Shown: positions 17,674 to 26,643 of the stretch, piece by piece
Position numbering within the stretch: the stretch's first letter is position 1
Layout of the letters: every line of letters begins with the position of its first letter
NCBI GenBank assembly: GCA_029265795.1
Contig: JAJUGV010000006.1
Span: 1 to 64,000, forward strand
Origin: Alcaligenaceae bacterium
GTDB lineage: Bacteria; Pseudomonadota; Gammaproteobacteria; Burkholderiales; Burkholderiaceae_B
DNA: 64,000 nt
Direction: 5' to 3'
Notes under the pieces: generated by a model
What the model saw: only the letters and a program-made list of their open reading frames with translations
The model's database searches: none
Told to the model about the DNA's origin: nothing
Made by a program: the position numbers and the translations under genes

Positions 17674-18261
17674 CTATGCATGCCCCGATTCGCCGCTTAG
17701 CATGATGGCACTCTTGATGCCCAGTTGTGCGAGTGCGGCCTCGTAGCGCTCTTCGGGGGGCATGTCGAAGATGATTTGATTGGTGGCACCAACATGTAGC
17801 CAGGCGTTTTGAGCGATCTCGTCTTCAAGTTGCCCTGCACCCCAACCGGCATAGCCCAGGGTAATGAGCATGTGTTCAGGGCCCTTCCCCACTGCAACAT
17901 CCTGCAGGACATCGCGCGAAGTGGTAAGCGCAATATCACCCAGCTGAATGCTGGAGCCGTAGCCGTGGGCCGGCATATGCAACACGAAGCCTCGGTCGGT
18001 TTGCACGGGGCCGCCGAAGAACACCGGAGCTTGTTCGCGCGCACCGATCTCCAGGGAAAGCGGCAGATCGAGCCGTTTGAGAAGATCTCCCACCGTGATA
18101 TCAGTGGGGCGGTTGATGACCAGCCCCAGGGCACCCTGCTCTGTGTGCTCGCACACATAGATCACAGTATTGGCGAGACTACCCATGACCTTCCCCGGCA
18201 TGGCAAGAAGCAGCTGCCGGGACAGGCTGATGAAATTGTCGGACTGCTTGCTGTCAATCAT
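17674..18261 (-). CDS. YqgE/AlgH family protein
   Basis: A 195-residue UPF0301/DUF179 protein. It begins SLSRQLLLAMPGKVMGSLANTVIYVCEHTEQGALGLVINRPT, the hallmark N-terminal block with GALGLVINRP. VFFGGPVQTDRGFVLH and the central GYAGWGAGQLEDEIAQNAWL follow. Conserved surface residues suggest ligand binding, but no biochemical function is established. The alginate-regulator name comes from Pseudomonas. It is upstream of ruvX on the minus strand. Confidence 0.9.
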   Translation of the reverse strand: MIDSKQSDNFISLSRQLLLAMPGKVMGSLANTVIYVCEHTEQGALGLVINRPTDITVGDLLKRLDLPLSLEIGAREQAPVFFGGPVQTDRGFVLHMPAHGYGSSIQLGDIALTTSRDVLQDVAVGKGPEHMLITLGYAGWGAGQLEDEIAQNAWLHVGATNQIIFDMPPEERYEAALAQLGIKSAIMLSGESGHA

Positions 18262-18320
18262 GGCTCACCCCCTGGCTTGGCTGTATACATCGACACCGCA
18301 TACAGCAACGTTGGCAAGTT

Positions 18321-18485
18321 TCAGACCTCGATCATTTCAAAGTCTTCTTTGCGGGCGCCGCACTCCGGGCAGACCCAGTTGGGTGGGACATCCTCCCAGC
18401 GCGTGCCAGGAGGGATACCCTCTTCCGGCAGACCGGCTTCCTCATCATAAATCCATCCACAGATCAAACACATCCAGGTTCGCAT
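18321..18485 (-). CDS. Rubredoxin
   Basis: A 54-residue protein: one-iron electron carrier with two Cys-x2-Cys knuckles. MRTWMCLICGWIYDEEAG gives Cys6 and Cys9, and NWVCPECGARKEDFEMIEV gives Cys39 and Cys42. The conserved aromatic and acidic residues between them (Tyr13, Trp37, GTRWEDVP) are intact. It is a cytoplasmic electron donor or acceptor for oxidases or hydroxylases; the partner is unknown. It is read away from the thiD-like gene and lies 59 bases upstream of algH. Confidence 0.95.
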   Translation of the reverse strand: MRTWMCLICGWIYDEEAGLPEEGIPPGTRWEDVPPNWVCPECGARKEDFEMIEV

Positions 18486-18610
18486 GATTTTGTTGCTCGC
18501 TCAAATGGGGAAGCCATGCTGGTATGCGGCGGCTTCCTATAGAATGGGGCCAATGTTACTAAACCCAAGGGGTCTGTCCGCATGCATCAACCCCTTCTGC
18601 CCTCTTTACC

Positions 18611-19408
18611 GTGTCTGACGCACTTCTTCCCATCGTATTGATTTTCGGGCCTCTTGACCCCAGCGGGGCGTCTGCACTGCCTGCCGACGCTATTACTTGC
18701 GCTGAACAGGGCTGCCATCCCCTTTCGGTTCTGACTGCCGTGCTGGTACAGGATACCGCCGTCACCGAAACTGTAGAGCCAATAACCCCTGAGTTAATGG
18801 ATGATCAGGCCAGATGTCTGCTGGAAGATATGCCAGTACACGCCATGAAAGCTGGTCCGCTTTATACAACGGAATCGGTGAGTGTGCTTGCCCAGCTCGT
18901 CGCCGACTACAGCAATGTCCCCTTGGTGGTCCACCTGCAACGCCTGCCGCATGTGTCCGTCGAAGACGAATTCGATACGGAAGAAACGCAGGCTGCGCTA
19001 CTCGAACTGGTGTTACCGCAGACTGACTTGGTGGTTGTCGATCACACGCTTCTGCAGCAATGGCAGTCACACGGTCTGCTGCCTGGGCAGTCGCTGGAGA
19101 CCGCCATCGAAGCCCTGCTCGAATATGGTGCCAGTGCACTTTTGATTTCCGGCGTACCACGCGTGGGCAATGAGCGTGATTACTTGCTGTGTGACGAACA
19201 CGGGCAGAAAGCCCGGTGGGGCGGCCAGACGACCGATCCCATCCTCGACAGCGATGGCTTGCTCGCCACAGTGGCGGCCACCCAACTCGCACGCGGTGTC
19301 GAGATACCGGCTGCGGCCGAGCGTGCGGTGGCCATAGTCAATGCCATGTCAGGCCGTCAATTTCAGCCCGGCATGGGCGGGCGCATCTTCAACAGGAGCC
19401 GTTCATGA
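18611..19408 (+). CDS. Degenerate ThiD-like (phosphomethylpyrimidine kinase-family) protein
   Basis: A 265-residue ribokinase-fold protein that starts at a GTG. Its layout follows ThiD, with the first strand at FGPLDPSGASALPADAIT, the middle KAGPLYTTESVSVLAQL and the last block WGGQTTDPILDSDGLLATVAAT. However, the substrate loop normally reads GSDxSGGAGIQAD, and here the Gly-Gly-Ala-Gly is replaced (DPSGASALPAD). The C-terminal anion-hole/catalytic stretch HGTGCT is also missing. It overlaps thiE by four bases, so a link to thiamine synthesis is likely. Kinase activity is doubtful, and a regulatory or substrate-binding role is possible. Confidence 0.75.
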   Translation: MSDALLPIVLIFGPLDPSGASALPADAITCAEQGCHPLSVLTAVLVQDTAVTETVEPITPELMDDQARCLLEDMPVHAMKAGPLYTTESVSVLAQLVADYSNVPLVVHLQRLPHVSVEDEFDTEETQAALLELVLPQTDLVVVDHTLLQQWQSHGLLPGQSLETAIEALLEYGASALLISGVPRVGNERDYLLCDEHGQKARWGGQTTDPILDSDGLLATVAATQLARGVEIPAAAERAVAIVNAMSGRQFQPGMGGRIFNRSRS

Positions 19409-20052
19409 CTGATCAACTGCGTTTTCCTCGTGGTCTGTACGGCGTCTCCCCAGAATGGGATGACACCGCACAAATGCTGGCTGCATTGAGCGCGGCTGCC
19501 GCAGGTGGAATGCGTGCCTTTCAGTGGCGTCGCAAAAACGTGGCGCCCGACGCAGCCATCGAACAGGCGCGCCAGGTTGTGCAACGCTGCCGTGAACTTG
19601 GGGTCCTCAGCATCATTAACGATGACTGGCGGCTTGCGGCACTGGTGGATGCCGACGGCGTGCATTTGGGGCGTGATGACGGCAGCCTCGCCGACGCCCG
19701 GGTCGCGCTGGGGCCGGGGCGCATCATCGGCTGCTCCTGCTATAACGACCCCAGCCTGGCCGAACGTGCACTGCTAGCCGACGTCGACTATGTCGCCTTC
19801 GGTGCCATGTATCCGTCCACCGTCAAACCAGAAGCCGTACGTGCCCTGCCGGAACATCTGCAACAGGCACGCCGGATCGTCCAGGCCACGGAATATCCCC
19901 GGCCTGCCGTGGTCGCCATCGGCGGCATCACGCCCGATAATGCCGATGCGGTGGTTCAAGCCGGTGCAGACAGCGTCGCCATCATCAGCGGCATCTTCCT
20001 CGCGCCCGACATCGAAGCGGCGGCCCGCCGCTGCTCGGCTTTATTCGACTGA
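19405..20052 (+). CDS. thiE: Thiamine-phosphate synthase
   Basis: A 215-residue TIM-barrel enzyme joining HMP-pyrophosphate and thiazole phosphate to thiamine phosphate. It starts MTDQLRFPRGLYGVSP with AGGAG 7 bases upstream. Recognisable blocks are FQWRRKN (the usual QxRxK reads QWRRK), LSIINDDWRLA, DADGVHLGRDDG and GCSCYN. VDYVAFGAMYPSTVKPEA and VAIGGITPDNADAV with a final SVAIISGIF follow. The ATG overlaps the TGA of the thiD-like gene. The unusual YGVSPEWDD opening is consistent with betaproteobacterial ThiE. Confidence 0.92.
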   Translation: MTDQLRFPRGLYGVSPEWDDTAQMLAALSAAAAGGMRAFQWRRKNVAPDAAIEQARQVVQRCRELGVLSIINDDWRLAALVDADGVHLGRDDGSLADARVALGPGRIIGCSCYNDPSLAERALLADVDYVAFGAMYPSTVKPEAVRALPEHLQQARRIVQATEYPRPAVVAIGGITPDNADAVVQAGADSVAIISGIFLAPDIEAAARRCSALFD

Positions 20053-20121
20053 TCAACCCTACCGTCAGCCGGCCGTCACGGAAATGCCCGCCGGCTTCGT
20101 TCAATTCCTATCGAGCAAGTC

Positions 20122-21408
20122 ATGTCCCGAAATTCTGAACTCTTCGATCGAGCCTGCAAAACCATCCCAGGCGGCGTCAATTCGCCGGTCCGAGCCTTCC
20201 GCTCCGTCGGTGGTACGCCCCGATTCATCCAGCGCGCACAGGGCGCTTATGTGTGGGACGCCGACGGCACGCGCTACATCGATTACGTCGGCTCGTGGGG
20301 CCCTGCCATCCTGGGCCACGCTCACCCCGAAGTTATCCGCGCCGTGCAGCAGGCTGCGGAGAACGGCCTGTCATTCGGCGCTCCCACCGAAGCGGAAATT
20401 GAGATTGCCGAGGCCATTGTCGCCCGCATGCCATCCATGGAGCAGGTGCGCCTGGTAAGCTCCGGCACAGAAGCCACCATGTCGGCAATCCGCTTAGCCC
20501 GTGGCTATACAGGCCGCTCGCGTATTATCAAGTTTGAGGGCTGCTACCACGGCCATGCCGACAGTCTGCTGGTGAAAGCCGGTTCCGGCATGCTGACTTT
20601 CGGTAACCCCACCTCATCGGGTGTGCCGGCTGAATTCATTCAACATACGCTGGTACTGGATTTCAACGATCTTGACACCGTCGCGGCAGCGTTCTCCAAA
20701 TACCCGGATGAAATCGCGTGTGTGATCGTAGAACCCATTGCGGGCAATATGAATCTCGTGAAACCCCGTGAGGGATTTCTCGAGGGCCTGCGCGAGCTAT
20801 GTAACCGCCACGGCGCTGTGCTGATTTTCGACGAAGTCATGACCGGGTTCCGCGCAGGCCCTCGCGGCGTTCAGGGACTGACCGGCGTCCAGCCTGATCT
20901 CACCACGCTTGCGAAAGTCATTGGCGGAGGCATGCCTGTGGGTGCTTTCGGCGGGCGCAAAGAGATCATGGCGCACATTGCCCCGCTGGGCGGCGTCTAT
21001 CAGGCCGGCACGCTGTCAGGCAATCCAGTGGCAGTCGCCGCCGGGCTGACCACACTGCGCCTACTGGATGAGCCGGGCTTCTACGACGCATTGGAAGAGC
21101 GCTCGGCGCAGCTGGCCAGGGGTCTGGAAGAACGTGCCCGTGCGGCGGGGATTTCTTTTTGCGCGGATTACGTGGGCGGTATGTTCGGCCTGTACTTCCG
21201 CGACAGCATTCCCACATCCTTTGCCGAAGTCTCGGAATCCGACGTAGAGATGTTCAAGCGTTTCTTCCACGGCATGCTTGAGCGCGGCGTTCACTTTGCA
21301 CCATCCGCGTTCGAAGCCGGTTTTGTCTCCGGTGCCCACGATATCGGGGTGATCGACGAAACACTGGAAATCGCTGAAATCGTGTTCGCGTCCTTAAAAT
21401 CTGCCTGA
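20122..21408 (+). CDS. hemL: Glutamate-1-semialdehyde 2,1-aminomutase
   Basis: A 428-residue PLP enzyme converting glutamate-1-semialdehyde to 5-aminolevulinate in the C5 pathway of tetrapyrrole synthesis. The opening [17 protein letters not shown] and the glycine-rich [16 protein letters not shown] are diagnostic. [19 protein letters not shown] and the PLP aspartate in [11 protein letters not shown] follow, then the Schiff-base Lys265 in [17 protein letters not shown]. Length equals E. coli HemL. It follows thiE by 69 bases and is probably co-transcribed. A small GC-rich inverted repeat in that gap (20067-20073 / 20090-20096) is too loose to call a terminator. Confidence 0.97.
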   Translation: MSRNSELFDRACKTIPGGVNSPVRAFRSVGGTPRFIQRAQGAYVWDADGTRYIDYVGSWGPAILGHAHPEVIRAVQQAAENGLSFGAPTEAEIEIAEAIVARMPSMEQVRLVSSGTEATMSAIRLARGYTGRSRIIKFEGCYHGHADSLLVKAGSGMLTFGNPTSSGVPAEFIQHTLVLDFNDLDTVAAAFSKYPDEIACVIVEPIAGNMNLVKPREGFLEGLRELCNRHGAVLIFDEVMTGFRAGPRGVQGLTGVQPDLTTLAKVIGGGMPVGAFGGRKEIMAHIAPLGGVYQAGTLSGNPVAVAAGLTTLRLLDEPGFYDALEERSAQLARGLEERARAAGISFCADYVGGMFGLYFRDSIPTSFAEVSESDVEMFKRFFHGMLERGVHFAPSAFEAGFVSGAHDIGVIDETLEIAEIVFASLKSA

Positions 21409-21494
21409 TTTCATAAAAAAGCGCTCCGGTTCCGTAATAAATCGATATTTTCCTGCCTAACATCAAGGCATAGTGAATTATCGATACCTAAACT

Positions 21495-21546
21495 GTGCAG
21501 ACCTTGCCGGTTCCCCCGAGCCGGCTCTTGGAGACAGGGTCTGCAC
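21495..21546 (+). promoter_or_regulatory. Nested inverted repeat abutting marR start codon
   Basis: GTGCAGACC (21495-21503) is exactly complementary to GGTCTGCAC (21538-21546), which ends one base before the marR ATG. Inside it, GCCGGTTC pairs with GAGCCGGC through one G-T pair. GGAG at 21530-21533 lies in the interior and AGGG overlaps the outer stem. It could be a dyad operator for MarR autorepression or an RNA fold hiding the ribosome-binding site. Confidence 0.5.
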
Positions 21547-22071
21547 ATGAAAGATTCCAATAGCATCAGCGTGGCCGGCTACACCCACCCAGATCGCGAG
21601 AGTTGGGCGCGTCCCGGCGACGCTATTGGTTTAAGGCTGTGGTTGCGTATGCTCACATGCAGCACATTGGTGGAAAACCGTGTGCGTAGTCTCATGCGTA
21701 CCACTTTCGATACCACTTTGCCGCGGTTCGATCTCATGGCTCAGCTGGCGGATGCGCCACGCGGCATGAAAATGAGCGATCTCTCGCGCCGCATGATGGT
21801 CACCAACGGCAACATCACGGGCATTACAGATCAACTGGAGCGAGACGGCCTGGTAGAACGGGTAAAGGTAGATACCGACCGTCGCAGTTGCCTGATTCGT
21901 CTTACTGCCAAAGGCCGGCAGAGCTTCCGCCGGATGTCGGCCGCCTATCAACGCTGGGTATGCGACATGTTCCAGGACATGCCGCCTGAGCGCCTCGAGC
22001 AACTCTACGAACTGCTAGGCGAGCTCAAACAGACCCGGCTATCAGACCCTCCGAGCGCTGAAACCAGATAG
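21547..22071 (+). CDS. MarR-family transcriptional regulator
   Basis: A 174-residue winged-helix regulator. The recognition region is MSDLSRRMMVTNGNITGITDQLERDGLVERVKVDTDRRS at about residues 78-115, with the typical wing (D-x-DRRS) followed by IRLTAKGRQSFR. Helices on both ends form the dimer interface. No Cys-pair sensor is seen. Its own leader carries a large inverted repeat, consistent with autorepression. Neighbouring hemL and argJ are housekeeping genes, so the target and ligand cannot be deduced. Aromatic-degradation regulators of the HpaR/HucR kind look similar. Confidence 0.9.
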   Translation: MKDSNSISVAGYTHPDRESWARPGDAIGLRLWLRMLTCSTLVENRVRSLMRTTFDTTLPRFDLMAQLADAPRGMKMSDLSRRMMVTNGNITGITDQLERDGLVERVKVDTDRRSCLIRLTAKGRQSFRRMSAAYQRWVCDMFQDMPPERLEQLYELLGELKQTRLSDPPSAETR

Positions 22072-22131
22072 AATTGACGGTTCATTTCCCCAAAGCTTGA
22101 ATACAGGCTTTAAACCGCCTGCAGGAAGAAA

Positions 22132-23358
22132 ATGGCCGTCAACCTACATATCCCTCAGCAATCAGAGATCCATCCCGTCCCCGGTGTCGAAGTGGGCACG
22201 GCAGAGGCCGGTATCCGCAAGGCCGGCCGTAAGGATCTCACCGTCTTTCGCCTGGCCGAAGGCACGAGCGTCGCAGGGGTGTTCACCACCAACCGCTTTC
22301 GTGCGGCGCCGGTTCAGGTCAGCGAACGACATCTCGCTGCGGCTCAGGGGATACGGGCCCTAGTCATCAACACAGGGAATGCCAACGCCGGCACCGGCGC
22401 CTCCGGCTTGCAGGCTGCCGAGCAAACGTGTCGGGTCTTGGCCGCGCAGCTGGGCATCGCAGCCGAGCAAGTATTGCCGTTCTCAACCGGTGTGATTCTG
22501 GAGCCGCTGCCGGTAGATCGCCTAACGGCCGCACTGCCCGCAGCCGTTCAAAATCTCGCGCCAAATAATTGGTTCGATGCCGCTTGCGGCATCATGACCA
22601 CCGACACGCAACCCAAAATTTCATCGCAGCGCCTGGTCTTGGACGATGCCACGGTCACCATCACAGGTATCAGTAAAGGCGCAGGCATGATACGCCCCAA
22701 TATGGCCACGATGCTGGGCTTTCTGGCGACAGATGCGGGCATTGCGCCAGACCTCTTGCATGACATGACCCGCCAGATCGCAGAACGTTCCTTCAACCGC
22801 ATCACGGTCGATGGCGACACGTCAACGAACGATTCCTTCATTATTATGGCCACCGGCCAATCGGGTGTTCAGGTACAAAGTACCAACGACCCGCTTTATA
22901 AGCGGCTTTTCGAAGCCCTGGCCGCAGTCGCGCTTGAGCTCGCCCAAAAGATTGTTCGTGACGCAGAAGGCGCCACCAAATTCATCACCGTCAGGGTCGA
23001 GGAAGCCGCCAGCAGCCAAGAGGCATTGCAAGTCGCCTACGCCGTCGCACAGTCGCCGCTCGTCAAAACCGCATTCTACGCATCCGACCCAAACCTGGGC
23101 CGCATTTTGTGCGCGATAGGCTATGCCGGAATCAACGACCTCGACGTCTCTGCCACGCGACTCTGGCTGGGAGACACACTGGTTGCCAGCGAAGGCGGCC
23201 GTCATCCCCACTATGTCGAAGAAGACGGCCAACGCGTCATGCAAGATGCCGAAATTCTAGTGCGCATCGCGCTCGGCCGTGGCAACCATCAGGAAACCGT
23301 CTACACCTGCGACTTTTCGCACGAATATGTCAGCATCAACGCCGACTATCGCTCCTAA
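22132..23358 (+). CDS. argJ: Bifunctional ornithine acetyltransferase / N-acetylglutamate synthase
   Basis: A 408-residue protein that recycles the acetyl group between N-acetylornithine and glutamate in arginine synthesis. It self-cleaves before the conserved Thr. The cleavage region [16 protein letters not shown] places that nucleophile at Thr193, where many relatives have KGSGMIAPNMATML. The N-terminal [26 protein letters not shown] and the C-terminal [15 protein letters not shown] are both typical. GGAAGAAA precedes the ATG. The stop overlaps the convergent amidohydrolase stop by four bases. Confidence 0.95.
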   Translation: MAVNLHIPQQSEIHPVPGVEVGTAEAGIRKAGRKDLTVFRLAEGTSVAGVFTTNRFRAAPVQVSERHLAAAQGIRALVINTGNANAGTGASGLQAAEQTCRVLAAQLGIAAEQVLPFSTGVILEPLPVDRLTAALPAAVQNLAPNNWFDAACGIMTTDTQPKISSQRLVLDDATVTITGISKGAGMIRPNMATMLGFLATDAGIAPDLLHDMTRQIAERSFNRITVDGDTSTNDSFIIMATGQSGVQVQSTNDPLYKRLFEALAAVALELAQKIVRDAEGATKFITVRVEEAASSQEALQVAYAVAQSPLVKTAFYASDPNLGRILCAIGYAGINDLDVSATRLWLGDTLVASEGGRHPHYVEEDGQRVMQDAEILVRIALGRGNHQETVYTCDFSHEYVSINADYRS

Positions 23359-24593
23359 AGCTCACGGTCAAGCCGCATCACTGTCTCGGCAAGCACCTTC
23401 GCGCCGTCATGCAGTTGTTCCGGCTCCACCCACTCTTCTGGGCAGTGGCTGCGCCCGCCTTTGCACGGAATAAACACCATTCCCATGGGGCCGATTCGCG
23501 CCATGTAGGCGGCATCGTGGCCGGCTCCGCTGGGAAGAACCAGACTGGCATACCCTTTATTCGCCGCCGCCGCTTCGATTGCCTTCATGACCCGTGCATC
23601 GCAGGGAGTAGGGGCGGAACGACTCAACTCCCGCATTTGGGAAGTCGTGCGTAACCGGCGCAGATCATCGGCCGTTTCAGCCATAATGGCTTCCGGGAAG
23701 GTATCGAGCACCTCAACGTTGTCACTGCGCACTTCCAGCACCATCTCCACTAGACCAGGAACGGCATTGGGAACGTTGGGCGCCATATCGATACGGCCTA
23801 CCGTGGCAACGACATAGTCGGCTCCTGCCGACAACTGTGACGCTCGCCGATGCGCGGCATCGATCATTCGGGATGCGGCTACTAACGCGTCCTGACGCAG
23901 CTCCATAGGCGTCGTCCCGGCATGGTCCGGCCGCCCCTGAACCGTCAATGCGACACGACGAATGCCGACGATATGGCTCACCACACCAATCGGCACACTT
24001 CGAGATTCCAGAACCGGACCTTGTTCGATATGCAGTTCCACAAAGGCTGCAATGCTACCCGGTGTGCGAAGCGGCGCGTGCAGCTGATCGGGCCGGGCGC
24101 CTACCCTGCGCATACCCTGGGCCAACGTCTCGCCTTCAGGATTGGGCGACCTCAGCATCGATGGTTCCAGCAGGCCAACCATACCGCGGCTGCCGACACA
24201 GGAAATCCCATAATCGCTGGGCTCTTCTGAAAGAAAGTCGACGACCTCAAAGGGATGGCTTAGCAGGATGCCGGCCTCATCCATCGCCTGCGCCAGCTCG
24301 ATGCCCGCCAGCACGCCGATAATGCCGTCAAACCGCCCGCCGTCCACAACGGTGTCGCAATGCGAACCCGTCACGAGCGGTGGCCGGTCGTCACGACCCG
24401 GGCGGCGACCGATCATGTTGCCGGCCGCATCCAGGCTCACCTGCAGGCCGGCTTCACGCATACACTCCGCCAGCCACTCTCGCGACTGCTGGTGTAACGC
24501 CGTGAAGGCTCGCCGGGTCCATGGGCGCTGCGGGTCGGTGAAGCGCGATAGCGCCTCCACCCGCTGCCACAGACGCTCACCGTTGATTTGCAT
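23355..24593 (-). CDS. Zn-dependent amidohydrolase of the N-carbamoyl-amino-acid hydrolase / AllC family
   Basis: A 412-residue M20-family enzyme of the hydantoinase/carbamoylase type. Metal ligands are visible: the His and Asp in [15 protein letters not shown], the Glu pair in [11 protein letters not shown], the His in [12 protein letters not shown], and a late His in [10 protein letters not shown]. The dimer/substrate domain contains [11 protein letters not shown]. It would remove a carbamoyl (or allantoate ureido) group from an amino acid. The start used ([15 protein letters not shown]) overlaps the hutG-like stop as TAATG, and an upstream ATG inside hutG is less likely. Substrate is unknown. 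The partner hutG-like gene points to N-substituted glutamate. Confidence 0.85.
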   Translation of the reverse strand: MQINGERLWQRVEALSRFTDPQRPWTRRAFTALHQQSREWLAECMREAGLQVSLDAAGNMIGRRPGRDDRPPLVTGSHCDTVVDGGRFDGIIGVLAGIELAQAMDEAGILLSHPFEVVDFLSEEPSDYGISCVGSRGMVGLLEPSMLRSPNPEGETLAQGMRRVGARPDQLHAPLRTPGSIAAFVELHIEQGPVLESRSVPIGVVSHIVGIRRVALTVQGRPDHAGTTPMELRQDALVAASRMIDAAHRRASQLSAGADYVVATVGRIDMAPNVPNAVPGLVEMVLEVRSDNVEVLDTFPEAIMAETADDLRRLRTTSQMRELSRSAPTPCDARVMKAIEAAAANKGYASLVLPSGAGHDAAYMARIGPMGMVFIPCKGGRSHCPEEWVEPEQLHDGAKVLAETVMRLDREL

Positions 24594-25468
24594 TACTTGC
24601 CCAACTGGGAGCGCATCCATCCCAGCATTGCAACGGTCAGATCGGTGAGATCGCCACGCACTTTGTCAAATCCGGCATGCGGTCGCAAGGTGGTCTCGTC
24701 CATATAGAGTTTGCGATTGATCTCGATCTGCAGGCTGTGGCGGCCATTTGCGGGATCTCCACAACTGCGTACGATTTCAACGCCCTTATAGGGGTCGTTC
24801 ATCGTTACGCTGTATCCGCGGCCGGAAAGGAATTCAGCAACGAACTCCCGAAAAGCCGGCGCAGCAGTTGCGCCGTCCCGATCACCCAATACGAAGTCCG
24901 GATGCACGAGGCCGGGTTTATCCGTAGCAAACTCTGCCGCGACACTGGGCATGGAATGACAATTGATATGCCATACCTGACCGTAGGCTGCGTGCAGGGC
25001 ATCCACACTCGCCAACAGTTGCTCGTGGTAGGGCTTCCAACACGCCTCAATACGATGCCGAACCTCTTCAAGTGTGAGCTTGCGGTCATAAAGCGGCGTG
25101 CCGTCATCCATCATGCGCCAGATCAAGCCTTTGCCGAGCCTGACTTTGGGGGAGTCCGGCAGCGGTTCGGGCCAGGGCTCATCCAGCAGCAGCGGGTCAA
25201 TTTCTTCCAGACCACGATTGGCATCGATGTAGCTGCGGGGAAACCGGGCGGATAGCATCGGCACGCCATGATCTAACGCCCCGGCCCACAGGTCGGCGAC
25301 CCAAGTATCCTCGGCCGTGCGCAACTGACCAAGCGGCACAGCCGAGTTGAAGTCCGGGGGATACTCAGTACCGCTATGGGGAGAATCAAGGACCAGTGGC
25401 ACCGGCCCATTTGCCGCTTGTGCAGGTTGAAGATAACGATACGACAGGGGCAGGGTATGTATCTGCAT
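24593..25468 (-). CDS. N-formylglutamate amidohydrolase family protein
   Basis: A 291-residue member of the FGase (HutG2) family. LVLDSPHSGTEYPPDF carries the first conserved His. FPRSYIDANRGLEEIDP has the Arg/Asp pair, and WHINCHSMPS and LQIEINRKLYMDE supply the remaining metal and substrate residues. It hydrolyses N-formyl-glutamate to glutamate and formate in histidine degradation by the HutF/HutG route. No other hut gene is present here, so it may serve another N-acylated amino acid. It is translationally linked to the downstream amidohydrolase. Confidence 0.88.
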   Translation of the reverse strand: MQIHTLPLSYRYLQPAQAANGPVPLVLDSPHSGTEYPPDFNSAVPLGQLRTAEDTWVADLWAGALDHGVPMLSARFPRSYIDANRGLEEIDPLLLDEPWPEPLPDSPKVRLGKGLIWRMMDDGTPLYDRKLTLEEVRHRIEACWKPYHEQLLASVDALHAAYGQVWHINCHSMPSVAAEFATDKPGLVHPDFVLGDRDGATAAPAFREFVAEFLSGRGYSVTMNDPYKGVEIVRSCGDPANGRHSLQIEINRKLYMDETTLRPHAGFDKVRGDLTDLTVAMLGWMRSQLGK

Positions 25469-25487
25469 GATTTACAAACTTGAAAGT

Positions 25488-25513
25488 CAGAGGCCGGCAA
25501 ATGCCGGCCTCTG
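25488..25513. repeat. Perfect hairpin between Bug receptor and hutG-like gene
   Basis: An 11-base stem (25488-25498 with 25503-25513) surrounds an AAAT loop. It lies between the receptor stop (25519) and the hutG-like ATG (25468), both on the minus strand. There is no poly-T run. It may protect the 3' end of the receptor mRNA and lower downstream expression, as is common between receptor and enzyme genes. Confidence 0.55.
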
Positions 25514-25518
25514 GTGGA

Positions 25519-26505
25519 TCAATCCAACGTGATGTTTGCCGTTTCCGCAATTCGGGCATTGCGATCCAGCGTTTCGTTTATGGTCTTCTGAAACTCTTCG
25601 GGCGTGTCAGCTATGGGCGTCGCACCCAACTGTGCCAGGCGATCCTTTATTTCTTCGCCTGACAGTGCCTTGACAGCCGCCTTGTTCAGCGTTTCCAAAA
25701 CATCTGCAGGAAGACCAGCGGGACCGATCAGCCCGAACCAGGATGGATCATTGACTTCGGGGAGCCCGACTTCTGCGAAAGTGGGGACGTCTGGTACTGC
25801 CGCACTGCGCTCCGGAGATGCAACCGCCAGCGCAACGAGAGACCCCTCGTTGATATGCGGGATGGAGGACGGCAGGTTATCGAACAGTACATCCACCTGG
25901 CCGGCCAGTGTGTCGGTCATCGCAGGCCCCACACCGCGGTACGGTACATGCAACAGATCGGTGCCCGAAGCCATCTTGAACAGCTCACCCATCATGTGCG
26001 AAACAGAGCCGTTGCCCGCCGATGCGTAGGCGAACTTACCGGGATCTGCCTTGGCTTCTTCAATAAAACCGGCCATATCGCGCGCTGCCACTTTCTTCGG
26101 GTTCAACACCATGACGTTAGGCACAGCAGCGATATTCGTGATGGGGGTGAAATCCTTGCGGGCGTCGTATGGCAGCGTCTTGTACACCACCGGATTGATA
26201 CCGTGGGTGCTGACAGTCGCGATGCCCAATGTGTAGCCGTCGGGCTTCGCCTGTACTAAATTGCCGGTGCCGATGGAGCCGCCTGCTCCAGCGCGGTTCT
26301 CTACGACAATCACTTGATCGAGTTCGTCTCCCAGCTTTTCCGCCAGCAGTCGCGCAACAATGTCAGTCGTACCGCCCGGTGCAAAAGGAACAATAAGACG
26401 GATAGGCTTATCCGGGTAGGCAGCCACAGCAGTGCCGGCAAAAGTGGTCGTGAGTGCGGCTGCGCCAGCCACACACATGCCGAGTATGAAGTTACGCCGT
26501 TGCAT
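25519..26505 (-). CDS. Bug-family tripartite tricarboxylate transporter substrate-binding protein
   Basis: A 328-residue periplasmic receptor. It starts MQRRNFILGM with GGAGA 6 bases upstream, and the signal has a Tat-like RRNF followed by an Ala-rich core ending near VAAYPDKP. The mature protein opens YPDKPIRLIVPFAPGGTTDIVARLLAEKL, the Bug signature, with later blocks ENRAGAGGSIGT and DVPTFAEVGLP. Bug proteins bind small carboxylates or amides. No TctA/TctB membrane genes are near, so the permease is elsewhere or shared. Clustering with the two hydrolases suggests an N-acylated amino acid or hydantoin-like ligand (inference). Confidence 0.9.
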   Translation of the reverse strand: MQRRNFILGMCVAGAAALTTTFAGTAVAAYPDKPIRLIVPFAPGGTTDIVARLLAEKLGDELDQVIVVENRAGAGGSIGTGNLVQAKPDGYTLGIATVSTHGINPVVYKTLPYDARKDFTPITNIAAVPNVMVLNPKKVAARDMAGFIEEAKADPGKFAYASAGNGSVSHMMGELFKMASGTDLLHVPYRGVGPAMTDTLAGQVDVLFDNLPSSIPHINEGSLVALAVASPERSAAVPDVPTFAEVGLPEVNDPSWFGLIGPAGLPADVLETLNKAAVKALSGEEIKDRLAQLGATPIADTPEEFQKTINETLDRNARIAETANITLD

Positions 26506-26643
26506 AAGGTCTCCTTTGCGATATCTGGTTAACTTTGCCATTCTTGCGGCATCCTTCCGGTTGTGCAATCGAAAGAATTTCACTAAGCTATTCCATTCAG
26601 TAATACATGGTTGCGCCGCTGACTCTCCGGCACAGCAATTTTC

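Noticed and set aside
23109-23654. Plus-strand frame across the argJ end and the amidohydrolase gene
   Set aside because: Out-of-frame shadow, Arg/His-rich, crossing two convergent real genes.
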